From: Verrucomicrobia bacterium UBA1183
GTDB lineage: Bacteria > Verrucomicrobiota > Verrucomicrobiia > Opitutales > UBA9783
Length of the DNA stretch: 36,726 bases
Direction of reading: 5' to 3'
Assembly: GCA_002309885.1 (NCBI GenBank)
Contig: DBYP01000006.1
Coordinates: 1 to 36,726, forward strand
Positions within the stretch are counted from its first letter, which is position 1. Every line of letters begins with the position of its first letter. The notes beneath the pieces were generated by a model, which was given only the letters and a program-made list of their open reading frames with translations, did no database searches and had not been told where the DNA came from. Position numbers and translations under genes: made by a program. This document shows positions 8,442 through 16,705 of this stretch, one piece after another.

Positions 8442-9275
8442 CTACTTATAAAAAGATAAAAGAAATGTTTCCAAAGCTGGAATGGTTCCAAAATTGACTT
8501 CTGTGCGAGAAAAACAGCGTTCCAATAGCTGTATCGCGTTGGGATAATTTTGGCGAAACTTGGGATAATTTTCCGCAACATCCCCACAAACCAACTCCAT
8601 CGAACGAAAAACATCTTGGATGATTTGCTTTTCTGCTTGAGCTGTTTGCGCTACTCGCGCTTCTTCGGCCAGGTTTTCATCCTCCTGAACGCTTACGTGC
8701 GCCGATTTTTGAGTTACATAATTCTGCATTCGATAAAGTAGCCCATAGGCCTCCATTACAGAAACTTCGCGATTTTCAACCGCCAAACGAACCAAAAACT
8801 TCTTAAAATCCGCTAACCAGACTTCCAAATCCTTATCACCCACCTCAGCCGTACCCTGATTGAGCTGAATCCACCAACAACGGCTACGCAATGTCGGTAA
8901 TACATCGTAAGGCCTTAAGGTTACCAAAAAGACCGACGAACTGTCTGTGGGTTCTTCCAATGTTTTTAATAAAGCATTTGCAGCCGGAGCATTCAAACGA
9001 TCTGCTTCATAGATTACGAACACTTTGCGGCCACCGCATTGAGAAGTCGTATAAACATTCCTTTTCAGCTCACGTAGCGCATCCACACTAATCTGGCGCA
9101 TCTTATTTTGCGGATAAACGGCGTAAAAATCCGGATGCTTTTTCAACACCTCACGCTCGGTTTGCAATAGCTGAGCACTCCAATCTTCCACAAAAGTACT
9201 CACCGCATTTAAATCGGCACCAGAAACCAGTACGCTTTGCGGAATTTTAGAGAAATAATTAGAGACATCCATCAT
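8442..9275 (-). CDS. holB: DNA polymerase III delta-prime-like clamp-loader subunit
   Basis: Stator subunit of the clamp loader that places the beta sliding clamp on DNA. The product has 277 residues from the chosen start. The AAA+ delta-prime features seen are QISVDALRELKRNVY, GGRKVFVIYEADRLN, AANALLKTLEEP (the sensor/arginine-finger region) and LRPYDVLPTLRSRCWWI. A functional Walker A is not seen, as expected for delta-prime. The ATG at 9275 overlaps the tmk stop as ATGA, which decides the start over an upstream possibility at 9305. The tmk-holB pairing is common in bacteria and supports the call. The C-terminal part is divergent, so symbol-level confidence is moderate. Confidence 0.9.
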   Translation of the reverse strand: MMDVSNYFSKIPQSVLVSGADLNAVSTFVEDWSAQLLQTEREVLKKHPDFYAVYPQNKMRQISVDALRELKRNVYTTSQCGGRKVFVIYEADRLNAPAANALLKTLEEPTDSSSVFLVTLRPYDVLPTLRSRCWWIQLNQGTAEVGDKDLEVWLADFKKFLVRLAVENREVSVMEAYGLLYRMQNYVTQKSAHVSVQEDENLAEEARVAQTAQAEKQIIQDVFRSMELVCGDVAENYPKFRQNYPNAIQLLERCFSRTEVNFGTIPALETFLLSFYK

Positions 9276-9913
9276 TTGAAAAAGCGCGTCTCTACAGCCT
9301 CCCAAACAGCTTGACTAACCTCATTGACATCTTTCGAGCCGTCAATCAAAACCAAACGCTCTGGGAGCTCTTTAGCTAGGTACAAATAGCCTTCGCGTAC
9401 CGCAGCATAAAAATCGATACTTTCCCTCTCAATGCGATCCGGAACACTGTTGACTCGGCGCTGAACACGCAAACGACTTTCTTCCGAAGGGATATCCAAA
9501 ACGATCGTCAAATCCGGCATCAGATTCCCAACCGCAAAATCATTGATTGCCTTCACGGGCCCTTGAGCTAACTGCCGAGCAATTCCTTGATAAACCGTTG
9601 TCGAATCTAAAAACCGATCACACAAAATAAATTTACCTTTTTTAAGCTCGGGAATCAAAACCTCGCGCACCAATTGCGCACGGCAAGCGGCAAAGAGAAG
9701 TAACTCTGTCTCGGGACACATCTTAGAAATATCACCACTTCCAATGAGAATATTGCGCACCATTTCCCCAACCGTTGTACCTCCAGGTTCTCGGGTAACA
9801 AGAATCTGCTTATTTGCCTTCTGTAAACGCTCGGAAAGCAATCCAATCTGCGTTGTTTTGCCACAACCTTCACAACCTTCAAACGTTATAAACACACCTT
9901 TATTTGTTTTCAT
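9272..9913 (-). CDS. tmk: Thymidylate kinase
   Basis: Phosphorylates dTMP to dTDP for DNA synthesis. The product has 213 residues, typical for bacterial Tmk. The P-loop is at residues 13-21 (GCEGCGKTT). The EPGGT motif, the DRF-LDST substrate motif and a LID region with RRVNSVPDRIE follow in the normal order. The start at 9913 is supported by an AGGAGG six bases upstream on the minus strand and by an ATGA overlap with the stop of the preceding kinase gene. Longer in-frame extensions to 10024 lie inside that gene and are rejected. It overlaps holB by ATGA at its own end, so the three genes are translationally coupled. Confidence 0.96.
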   Translation of the reverse strand: MKTNKGVFITFEGCEGCGKTTQIGLLSERLQKANKQILVTREPGGTTVGEMVRNILIGSGDISKMCPETELLLFAACRAQLVREVLIPELKKGKFILCDRFLDSTTVYQGIARQLAQGPVKAINDFAVGNLMPDLTIVLDIPSEESRLRVQRRVNSVPDRIERESIDFYAAVREGYLYLAKELPERLVLIDGSKDVNEVSQAVWEAVETRFFK

Positions 9914-11004
9914 GATGCCTCCTGGGGATGAACTTTTTGATAGAAAGACCGTACCGTTGCCAAGTCTGGGGTTCGCCCTGTTTGAATGTACAACACGGAT
10001 GTAATATGACCCAAAGTTAGACATTGTTCAAGCGATAAATGCATTAAAAATCCGCACAACATTCCGCCATTGAAGTGATCGCCGCTGCCCGTCAGACATG
10101 TGAGCTGTTTGGCTTTTTGCGGTGGCGCAAATGCTGTTTCTTTATCAACCGAAGCCCAAGCTCCATCACAACAATGCATTATTATTCCATCTATATCTAA
10201 AATATCACGTAGTTTTTGCAAATATTCGCAATAATCTGAAAAATCGTTATTTGGTACAGGACACCGCAGTAATTTTCCGACATAAAACGCTTCCGATCGA
10301 TTTAACCCAAGAAAAACTTTAGCTTTGGACTTAAATTTAGGCAAAAGCTCTAACAACGCTCTCACATCTTCTTCAGAACGTTTGGCAGGATCCGCAAGAT
10401 CAAAAAAACAAATACGATGCTTATGTACTTCTAACTTTTCCCAAATATGGAACAGTATCTTTTGCAAGATGTCCGTCAGATGCATCGTCATCGTCCAATT
10501 TTGGAAGGAAATCACATCCGCTTCGTTATACGACTTGAGCAAGTTCGCTTCCGAAACGTGTTGGATAATGCGCTCGTAAGTTATATCGTCCAAAGGCTGT
10601 GTATGCCCCAAAATCAGCTTACCGTCTTGAAATTCCAGCGCTTGTGATTCTCCAAAAGCTCCAATAGATACCGCTTTCGTCTGGGCAACAAAGTTCTTAA
10701 ATACCGGATGTATCGGTAAACCCAAAGCGCCTACATATTCAACCGAAACGCCCAAATTCGCCAGTGCATTCGCCAGCAATGGACCATTTCCACCCATTTT
10801 TTCAGCCTTGGTATAAAGCTCGATGTTCAAGTTGGATCCGCTAGCTTGCTCAATTTTTTCGCCAAAATCGGATAATTGGGCGTACGGTACAAATTGGTTG
10901 CCAACACCAAACCTTTCGCGCACTGGAGAGATAATTTTATCCACAAAACCATCCAGCCCCACCCAAGCTCGACAATGCGCCAACCGACTGAACCTATCCA
11001 CCAT
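9910..11004 (-). CDS. PfkB/ribokinase-family carbohydrate or nucleoside kinase
   Basis: A 364-residue PfkB-fold kinase. The first signature region is KMGGNGPLLANAL near residues 69-81. The second, LTGSGDHFNGG, carries the catalytic base Asp309 in the anion-hole loop. The N-terminal GLDGFVDKII holds a substrate-contacting aspartate as in ribokinases. The substrate cannot be read from sequence; adenosine, fructose or another sugar are all possible. As first gene of the operon with tmk, holB and tal it follows a good promoter at 11054-11082. A second candidate (TTGTTT, 17 bases, TACGAT) would start transcription almost at the ATG. Confidence 0.85.
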   Translation of the reverse strand: MVDRFSRLAHCRAWVGLDGFVDKIISPVRERFGVGNQFVPYAQLSDFGEKIEQASGSNLNIELYTKAEKMGGNGPLLANALANLGVSVEYVGALGLPIHPVFKNFVAQTKAVSIGAFGESQALEFQDGKLILGHTQPLDDITYERIIQHVSEANLLKSYNEADVISFQNWTMTMHLTDILQKILFHIWEKLEVHKHRICFFDLADPAKRSEEDVRALLELLPKFKSKAKVFLGLNRSEAFYVGKLLRCPVPNNDFSDYCEYLQKLRDILDIDGIIMHCCDGAWASVDKETAFAPPQKAKQLTCLTGSGDHFNGGMLCGFLMHLSLEQCLTLGHITSVLYIQTGRTPDLATVRSFYQKVHPQEAS

Positions 11005-11053
11005 ACACTCATCGTATCACGTTTTTCGACGGAAAACAAGCGGATTCCATTGG

Positions 11054-11082
11054 AATATAACACACTCAGAATTGAAGCACAA
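11054..11082 (-). promoter_or_regulatory. Sigma-70-type promoter for the pfkB-tmk-holB-tal operon
   Basis: On the minus strand, TTGTGC (11082-11077) is followed after exactly 17 bases by TATATT (11059-11054). The ATG of the kinase gene lies about 50 bases downstream. This is a good match in hexamers and spacing, judged by eye only. Confidence 0.5.
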
Positions 11083-11177
11083 CTGCAGGTACTTATTCTA
11101 TGAACCCGACGAACCAAATTATATTTTACTACAATTTTAAGGGAGCTTTTGTAAAAGACAACCTACTTTGCAATTTT

Positions 11178-11317
11178 GGAGAATTTTTTACAAAAAATCC
11201 ACCAATCCCTCTTAAAAGCAAGGGAAAAGCTCTGTACATCCGTCATTTTGCAACCATGTTGCAAAATGATGAAAAGTTTTTGAGGGTTCAAGGGAAGCTT
11301 TTTACAAAAAGTTCCTT
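11178..11317 (-). repeat. Dispersed hairpin repeat, copy 3 (reverse orientation)
   Basis: Contains, left to right, hairpin 4 (GAGAATTTTTTACAAAAAAT and on), a degraded GC hairpin 3, and hairpin 2 (CATTTTGCAACCATGTTGCA and on). The conserved linker GAAAAGTTTTTGAGGGTT and hairpin 1 (AGGGAAGCTTTTTACAAAAA and on) follow. It lies between the kinase promoter and tRNA-Leu. A further related scrap (AAGGGAGCTTTTGTAAAAG) is just to its left near 11139. Confidence 0.75.
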
Positions 11318-11556
11318 CATAATTTATAGTTTTTATTTCGAATCGATGTGCTCTAAGCTACATTTGAGTATTGGATCTGTATTTTGGAAGGAAGTATCGT
11401 ACACACTTTTTCAGTATATGAGAAAACAAACCCATTTTTTGTACTAATTATTATTTTCGATAAAAGAACCTTTCCCTGAAAACTTTAAAACAACGCCCCT
11501 CCTTGTGCTCCTAATCTGGGAAAACGCGAGACCACACACAACGGCCTCATTATTCT
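11318..11556. other. AT-rich spacer without recognised gene
   Basis: About 240 bases between the hairpin repeat and tRNA-Leu. Only short open frames with no family resemblance are present. No promoter, RNA gene or further repeat was recognised. Confidence 0.4.
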
Positions 11557-11643
11557 TGGTACCTGGAGAGGGGGTCGAACCCTCACTCTGGTGAAAGAAC
11601 TGGATTTTGAGTCCAGCGCGTCTGCCAATTCCGCCATCCAGGC
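11557..11643 (-). tRNA. tRNA-Leu (anticodon CAA)
   Basis: On the minus strand the 87-base sequence begins GCCTGGATGGCGGAATTGGC and ends TCCAGGTACCA with an encoded CCA. The anticodon arm CTGGA-CTCAAAA-TCCAG gives anticodon CAA. A long variable arm and the T-loop GGTTCGACC are present. The acceptor stem pairs fully, with G1-U72 as seen in some other tRNA-Leu genes. Confidence 0.97.
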
Positions 11644-11786
11644 AACTGATATACCATAATCATTTGACAAATCTTTCCTACTGTCAATAGGAAAAATGAA
11701 ATTTGTTGTAAGTTCAACTTTGAAGTGCAACTGCTGAAGTAAAAGATTGAAAAAAGCAAAGTGAGATGTGAGTATAGCGTTTTCTA

Positions 11787-12560
11787 ATGACAAAAAATAT
11801 GAAAACGAAATACAATCACATCTCGGAATGGGAACGTAAACGGATTGAAGAACTAACGCAAGCAGGAAGTTCAAATAAAAGAATTGCTTGGGAGCTTGGG
11901 CGATCGATAAGCACGATTGGGCGAGAGCTGAAGCGGAATTACGGTTATGGAGCTTGGTGGTACAATTGCGAACGAGCGCAGCGGTTGAGCGAGGAACGGC
12001 GGAAAAATTCGAAAAAGCCGCGGATCAGCGAAAAAACGTGGAAAAATGTATTCGAATTGTTCAATTTAGATTGGAGCCCAGAACAGATAGCGAGCGTTGT
12101 AAAAATCAGTCACGAGACCATTTATCGCAGGATTTATGCGGAAATCAAGGCGGGACGGTTGGAATATAGATATCAAGCATAAGGGAACTTTTTGAAAAAA
12201 GCTTCCCTTAAACCCTCAAAAACTTTTTATTATTTTGCAACAGAGTTGCAAAATGACTAGGGTGCAGGGCCGCTGCCCTGCTTTTAAGGGAGCTTGAGGG
12301 ATTTTTTACAAAAAATCTCTCAAAACATCACTCTATCAACCATAAAACCACTGAAAACCTCTCGAATGCGCTGGTGTATTTCCCCATTCGCACAGCCCTT
12401 TGGGACGCGGAACCAACGAAAATACGAACCGCTTATTGCGGCAGTACTTTCCGAAGAAAACGAAGGCAACTTACACTGCAGCGTACCTCGCGGATTGCCG
12501 ACAAAAAATTAACACTAGACCTAGAAAATGCTTGGGCTTCGCATCCCCTGCTTCGCGGTT
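11787..12560 (+). pseudogene. IS30-family transposase, interrupted and frameshifted
   Basis: The N-terminal 131 residues are intact: a helix-turn-helix region (SSNKRIAWELGRSISTIGRE) and the segment WSPEQIASVVKISHETIYR typical of IS30 transposases. The frame then stops at a TAA formed at the junction with the hairpin repeat. After the repeat, C-terminal sequence reappears around 12370-12560 (YFP near PIRTALW, then GRGTNENTNRLLRQYFPKK and RPRKCLGF). A one-base deletion near 12399 separates YFPIRTALW from GRGTNENTN. About 150 central residues carrying the first catalytic aspartates are gone, so the protein cannot transpose DNA. Confidence 0.85.
12181..12326 (+). repeat. Dispersed hairpin repeat, copy 4 (forward), inside the IS30 element
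   Basis: One of the clearest copies. Hairpin 1: AAGGGAACTTTTTGAAAAAA then GCTTCCCTT. Linker: AAACCCTCAAAAACTTTTT. Hairpin 2: ATTTTGCAACAGAGTTGCAA and on. Hairpin 3: GCAGGGC-CGCT-GCCCTGC (12264-12281). Hairpin 4: GAGGGATTTTTTACAAAAAA then TCTCTC. Confidence 0.85.
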
Positions 12561-12571
12561 CTTTTTCGAGC

Positions 12572-13723
12572 TTAGGGGTTGCACTTCAAACTTGAATGTG
12601 CTTTTATGTAAGTAGCACCTTCTTTTGCCGAGCAATTCCAATTAAAAACATGTTCGCTGCGCATGGCTTTTAGAGTTTCACGCCAGTTGTTGGAATTTTT
12701 CAGCAAACCTTCGATAATTGGCAAAACTTTATGTAAATTATCTAATGAAATGCTAACGCCTACTTTATTTCTGAGCTGCAATTCGATAGGTTCGATATTT
12801 AATTTCTTCCAATTTTTATTGTGTTCTTTTAATGGTGTATCGATGAACAACACCGGACGCTCTGTTCCAAAAGCGTATTCGAAAGCAATTCCGGAACGAT
12901 CGGTGATAAGTAAATCTGCTTCGTATAAGCTATCTTCTCTCAACAATTGATCTTCCCAAATAAAATTCGGTTGTGTTGAAATGTAATCTTGCAGTGAAAT
13001 TGCCAAAGACTTCCTTCGTTTTAAAAATTCTGGATGTGGCCGAACAACCACACGATAATCTGTTTGAGCTAAAGCATCTAAAAGTTGCCGAATTCCATTT
13101 TCAAACAAACTTGCCATACTCCATGTCGGAGCAATCAATATCGTTTTTTGTGTAAATTGTTTCTGGTAAGCTTGGTATTTTTGATAAACAATATCCATGC
13201 GTGGGTAACCGATAGGTAGCAATTTTTTATGTGGTAATTGGTATAATTTTTCTCGAGTTTCAATTTCCTTAATATGGTGAGAACCTACACAGAAAACCGT
13301 ATCATATGCATCAAACGCCTTTTCGTTATATTGCAAGTGGGTACTCGAAAAAGCATGAAATAGGTAAATATATTCTTGGGTATGCTTTGATTTTTTCAAA
13401 TGGTATGTGTTTAAATCCGGCATTGTAAACACGAAGCATTTAGCATCCATTTTGTCGAAGACCGATTTTAGAAAAAAATTGAAATAAAATGGATATAAAC
13501 GCTCGTGATGACAAGTCAATATAGGATCATTAGCATCTGATGTTATATAGCTACAGGTTATGGAAGGATCTTTTAAAAGTTCATCCAAAAATGGACTGAA
13601 TGTTTGATAGTAAATGCTACGTTCGGAATAAAAAACAAGCCGACGATGAGATTTATGATTTTCAGCGAAAAATTTCTTGTAAGAATTAAATTCATTAAAT
13701 AGTTTCGAGATTGTATCAAACAT
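12572..13723 (-). CDS. TagF/CDP-glycerol glycerophosphotransferase-like transferase
   Basis: A 383-residue protein of the CDP-glycerol:poly(glycerophosphate) transferase superfamily (GT-B fold). Evidence is the segment order YIYLFHAFSST, DTVFCVGSHH, LLPIGYPRMD, ILIAPTWS, RVVVRPHPEF and LLITDRSGIAFEYAF followed by RPVLFIDTP. This matches the HG-F, GxPR, APTW, RPHP and SD-S-EY landmarks of the family. Such enzymes use CDP-activated donors to build or decorate surface polymers. The context (a CDP-amidate-type cluster directly divergent) suggests a surface-glycan role. The ATG at 13723 abuts the ATG of the divergent gene with no space between them; an in-frame TTG at 13729 is less likely. The C-terminal AHSSLKCNP lies within the IS30 inverted repeat, so the natural end was lost. 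Confidence 0.8.
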   Translation of the reverse strand: MFDTISKLFNEFNSYKKFFAENHKSHRRLVFYSERSIYYQTFSPFLDELLKDPSITCSYITSDANDPILTCHHERLYPFYFNFFLKSVFDKMDAKCFVFTMPDLNTYHLKKSKHTQEYIYLFHAFSSTHLQYNEKAFDAYDTVFCVGSHHIKEIETREKLYQLPHKKLLPIGYPRMDIVYQKYQAYQKQFTQKTILIAPTWSMASLFENGIRQLLDALAQTDYRVVVRPHPEFLKRRKSLAISLQDYISTQPNFIWEDQLLREDSLYEADLLITDRSGIAFEYAFGTERPVLFIDTPLKEHNKNWKKLNIEPIELQLRNKVGVSISLDNLHKVLPIIEGLLKNSNNWRETLKAMRSEHVFNWNCSAKEGATYIKAHSSLKCNP

Positions 13724-16702
13724 ATGCAACAGGTAATCATATTGGGTGCTGGCAAGTCAAAGCAATTTGTTGAAAATCCAACAAATATAAAAGTTAACCT
13801 ACAGGAAACCGTTTTGGATTGGCAAGTTTCTGCTTTTGATGGAGAAAGTTCGGAGTTTACATTTGTAGGTGGCTATCAATTCGATAAGATTGCACATAAA
13901 TATCCCAATTTGCATTTTGTTTTTAATCCTCAATGGAATAAAACAGCTTGCGATGTATCTTTGCAAAACTCAGGATTTGTGGAAGATTCGCCGGCATTTG
14001 TTATTTATGGAGATGTTTTATTTAGATCTCAGCTAATACAACAGATATTACAAATAGCCAAAGGTACAAACGACGTTGTAATTGCCATAGATGAGGATGC
14101 TTCTTTACTAGACACAAAGGAGAATTGCGAATTTAGTATTAACAAAGAAAACAACGCAAAATACCCATTCGTTGGTTGTGTTTATTTAAAGCCTAGTGTA
14201 CTAAAAACGTTAAAAGAAGAGCGTTGCTTCTTCGATAAAATTAAAGAACATCGTTTGTCAGGCATAATAGATAAATTGCAACAGCAAGGTTTTAAGGTTG
14301 ATTTTGTAAATGCGCACAATTTGTGGACGGAAGTAAGCAATCCTATTGATGTTGCACGCTTTGTGCTGACAACAAAAGCTCAAACGTTATATGCGCTTAG
14401 AAAGCATGTTAAAAAAGCACGTATCCTTGAGCAAATCCACTTTTCTACGCAACAATGGTATAAAAATAAAGACCACGTAATTGGTACGATACTCAAAACT
14501 TTTGGGGACCAAGATCTCGTTGTAAGAAGCAGCTCGTTGCAAGAAGATAGTTTTACAAAAGCCAATGCGGGTAAATTTGAAAGTATATTGAATGTCCCAG
14601 CACAACGTGACACCTTAACAAAAGCGATTACTGAGGTTATTCATTCTTATGGAGCGAATAATAATGCAGACTTGGTGTTGATTCAGCCCATGTTGCATAA
14701 TGTCAAGGTAAGTGGCGTTGTTTTTACGAGAACGCTTAACTACGGTGCACCTTACTATGTCGTTAATTATGACAAAAAAGATACAGCTGCTATCACAAGT
14801 GGTGCCAGCAAGCAGGATGAAACTTTTTATCATTGGAAATACGCAGCCATTCCTGAATATGCCCCCAGTTTTTATAAGAAATTATTTGATGCTATTCAGG
14901 AAATTGAAGTTTTGACCCAATTCGATGCACTAGATATAGAATTTGCGGTTACAAATAACGAAGAGTTGTACATTTTCCAAGTTCGACCTATTGCATCGCA
15001 GCACCTAAGAGAGGTTGGAGATCATCGTTTAAATGAACACTTGGAATGTGCGCAAAAACGCTTTGAAGATTATCAAATTGCGCAACCCGACGTGCAAGGT
15101 GATGCGACTATTTTTGGCGTAATGCCTGATTGGAATCCTGCAGAAATTGTTGGCACAAAGCCACATCGTTTAGCTATTTCGCTTTATCAAACGCTTATTA
15201 CAAACGATATTTGGGCACAACAACGCGCCGAATTTGGGTACAAGGATGTTCGCCCTTATCCGCTTATTATCAATTTCGCTGGACATCCTTATGTCGATGT
15301 GCGCGCAAGTATACATTCATTCTTGCCCAACCGTCTCTCCGCAAATACAACTAAAAAACTGGTAAATTTTTATGTAGAGCGGTTAAAAACTCACCCCGAA
15401 TGGCATGATAAATTAGAATTTATGGTGATGCCAACGTGTTATACGGTCGATTTTAAAGACCGTTGGCACGATTTGCTCATAAATGAAGCCGAGTTTTCCG
15501 AAGATGAGTACCAACAATACGAAGAAGCTTTGTTTGCTTTAACAAAATTTGCATTCGAAAAATGTAAAAAATGTTATGAAGAAATGTGTGCTATCGAAGA
15601 ACGTTTTACACGCATTGCCAACGCGCACTTACAACCTTTGGATAAAATTTATGTTTTGATGCAAACTTGTAGGGGAGGTACGCTTAATTTTTCCCATTTG
15701 GCACGTTGCGGTTTTATTGCCAGTTCGTTTTTGAAATCGTTTGTTGCTAAAGGGATTATCTCTGAAGAAGAAAAAACCTTGCTTACAGAAGATATCCAAA
15801 CAATTACAGGGCAGTTTTTTGAAAAGACACAAGAAGCGATTGAAGGAAAAATTTCCCGAGAAGATTGTATTCGAACGTATGGGCATTTAAGACCCGGTAC
15901 ATACGATATTACTTCTCCTACGTACCGTTCAGATCCTGATAAATATTTGTTCTCCAATACTGGAAGTAAGCCGGTACATCTATCGCAACACGGAAGCTTA
16001 AATCAGAAACATGATGTTTTAGCAAACTACTTAAAACAAACGTTCGACATTTCATTGGAAGATTTCAGACTGTTTTTAAAGCGAGCCATAGCGGGTCGTG
16101 AGTACTCTAAGTTTGTTTTCACAAAGTACATTTCACTGATTTTGGATCTCGTTGAAGAAATCGGTAGAGCGTTTGATTTTACCGCGAAAGATATGGCTCA
16201 TCTTCCAATAAATGTGTTTGAAGATATGCGCAACGGTTTATATTCGTGCCGGGATATTAAGCATATGCTTTCAATGCTTATTGAACAAGGTAGGGAATAT
16301 TATCGTATTATACAGAGCATTGAATTGCCGCCGTTGATCACAAGAAAAGAGGAGTTCTATGGCTTCTTTATGCCCAAAGTATTGCCCAATTTCATTGGGA
16401 ATAAATCGGTAGAAACGGAAATTGTTTACCTCAAAAATTCAAATCAAACGGAGGGTATGGCGTTAAAAAATAAAATCGTTTTAATAAAGAACGCGGATCC
16501 TGGCTTTGATTGGATATTTAATTACGAAATCGCGGGTCTGATCACAGCTTATGGAGGTCCCAATTCCCATATGGCTATCCGTGCGGCTGAATTCAAACTA
16601 CCGGCAAGTATTGGGGTAGGTGAAACTTTATTCGATAAATTAAAATTGGCACAATTTATTCAATTGGATTGTGCTTCTCATAAAATCAATATCATTCGTT
16701 AA
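13724..16702 (+). CDS. Glutamine-kinase-like PEP-synthase-type protein with N-terminal nucleotidyltransferase-like domain
   Basis: 992 residues in three parts. Residues 1 to about 215 start with VIILGAG and resemble a GT-A/nucleotidyltransferase fold, with FVIYGDVLFR as the probable acidic site. Residues about 220-430 form a pyruvate-phosphate-dikinase-type ATP-grasp domain, with Arg268 in VVRSSSLQED and the closing IEFAV...FQVRPI. A helical middle follows. The C-terminal phosphohistidine domain has YGGPNSHMAIRAAEF with His949. The closest characterised layout for the last two parts is Campylobacter Cj1418, an L-glutamine kinase that phosphorylates the amide nitrogen; the two following genes match its partners Cj1417 and Cj1416. 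The N-terminal domain is an extra fusion. PEP synthase itself is less likely given the context. The function remains inferred. Confidence 0.8.
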   Translation: MQQVIILGAGKSKQFVENPTNIKVNLQETVLDWQVSAFDGESSEFTFVGGYQFDKIAHKYPNLHFVFNPQWNKTACDVSLQNSGFVEDSPAFVIYGDVLFRSQLIQQILQIAKGTNDVVIAIDEDASLLDTKENCEFSINKENNAKYPFVGCVYLKPSVLKTLKEERCFFDKIKEHRLSGIIDKLQQQGFKVDFVNAHNLWTEVSNPIDVARFVLTTKAQTLYALRKHVKKARILEQIHFSTQQWYKNKDHVIGTILKTFGDQDLVVRSSSLQEDSFTKANAGKFESILNVPAQRDTLTKAITEVIHSYGANNNADLVLIQPMLHNVKVSGVVFTRTLNYGAPYYVVNYDKKDTAAITSGASKQDETFYHWKYAAIPEYAPSFYKKLFDAIQEIEVLTQFDALDIEFAVTNNEELYIFQVRPIASQHLREVGDHRLNEHLECAQKRFEDYQIAQPDVQGDATIFGVMPDWNPAEIVGTKPHRLAISLYQTLITNDIWAQQRAEFGYKDVRPYPLIINFAGHPYVDVRASIHSFLPNRLSANTTKKLVNFYVERLKTHPEWHDKLEFMVMPTCYTVDFKDRWHDLLINEAEFSEDEYQQYEEALFALTKFAFEKCKKCYEEMCAIEERFTRIANAHLQPLDKIYVLMQTCRGGTLNFSHLARCGFIASSFLKSFVAKGIISEEEKTLLTEDIQTITGQFFEKTQEAIEGKISREDCIRTYGHLRPGTYDITSPTYRSDPDKYLFSNTGSKPVHLSQHGSLNQKHDVLANYLKQTFDISLEDFRLFLKRAIAGREYSKFVFTKYISLILDLVEEIGRAFDFTAKDMAHLPINVFEDMRNGLYSCRDIKHMLSMLIEQGREYYRIIQSIELPPLITRKEEFYGFFMPKVLPNFIGNKSVETEIVYLKNSNQTEGMALKNKIVLIKNADPGFDWIFNYEIAGLITAYGGPNSHMAIRAAEFKLPASIGVGETLFDKLKLAQFIQLDCASHKINIIR

Positions 16703-16705
16703 TTT

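Larger units (their letters stand above)
11711..12602 (+). mobile_element. Defective IS30-family element with an internal hairpin-repeat replacement
   Basis: The left end (AGTTCAACTTTGAAGTGCAA at about 11711) and the right end (the complement of CATTCAAGTTTGAAGTGCAA, near 12583-12602) form matching terminal inverted repeats. Inside lie the N-terminal and C-terminal coding parts of an IS30 transposase. The catalytic centre is missing, and a complete hairpin repeat (12181-12326) takes its place. The total of about 890 bases is shorter than a usual IS30 element. Target duplications were not confirmed. The right inverted repeat encodes the last residues of the convergent transferase gene. Confidence 0.8.

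Noticed and set aside
9914..10024. N-terminal extension of thymidylate kinase
   Set aside because: It lies inside the upstream kinase gene. The ATG at 9913 has AGGAGG and the ATGA overlap, and gives the normal P-loop position.
13724..16702. Plain PEP synthase or pyruvate phosphate dikinase
   Set aside because: The N-terminal extra domain, absence of a PEP-binding TIM-barrel end after the phosphohistidine domain, and the GATase/cytidylyltransferase neighbours fit the glutamine-kinase type better.
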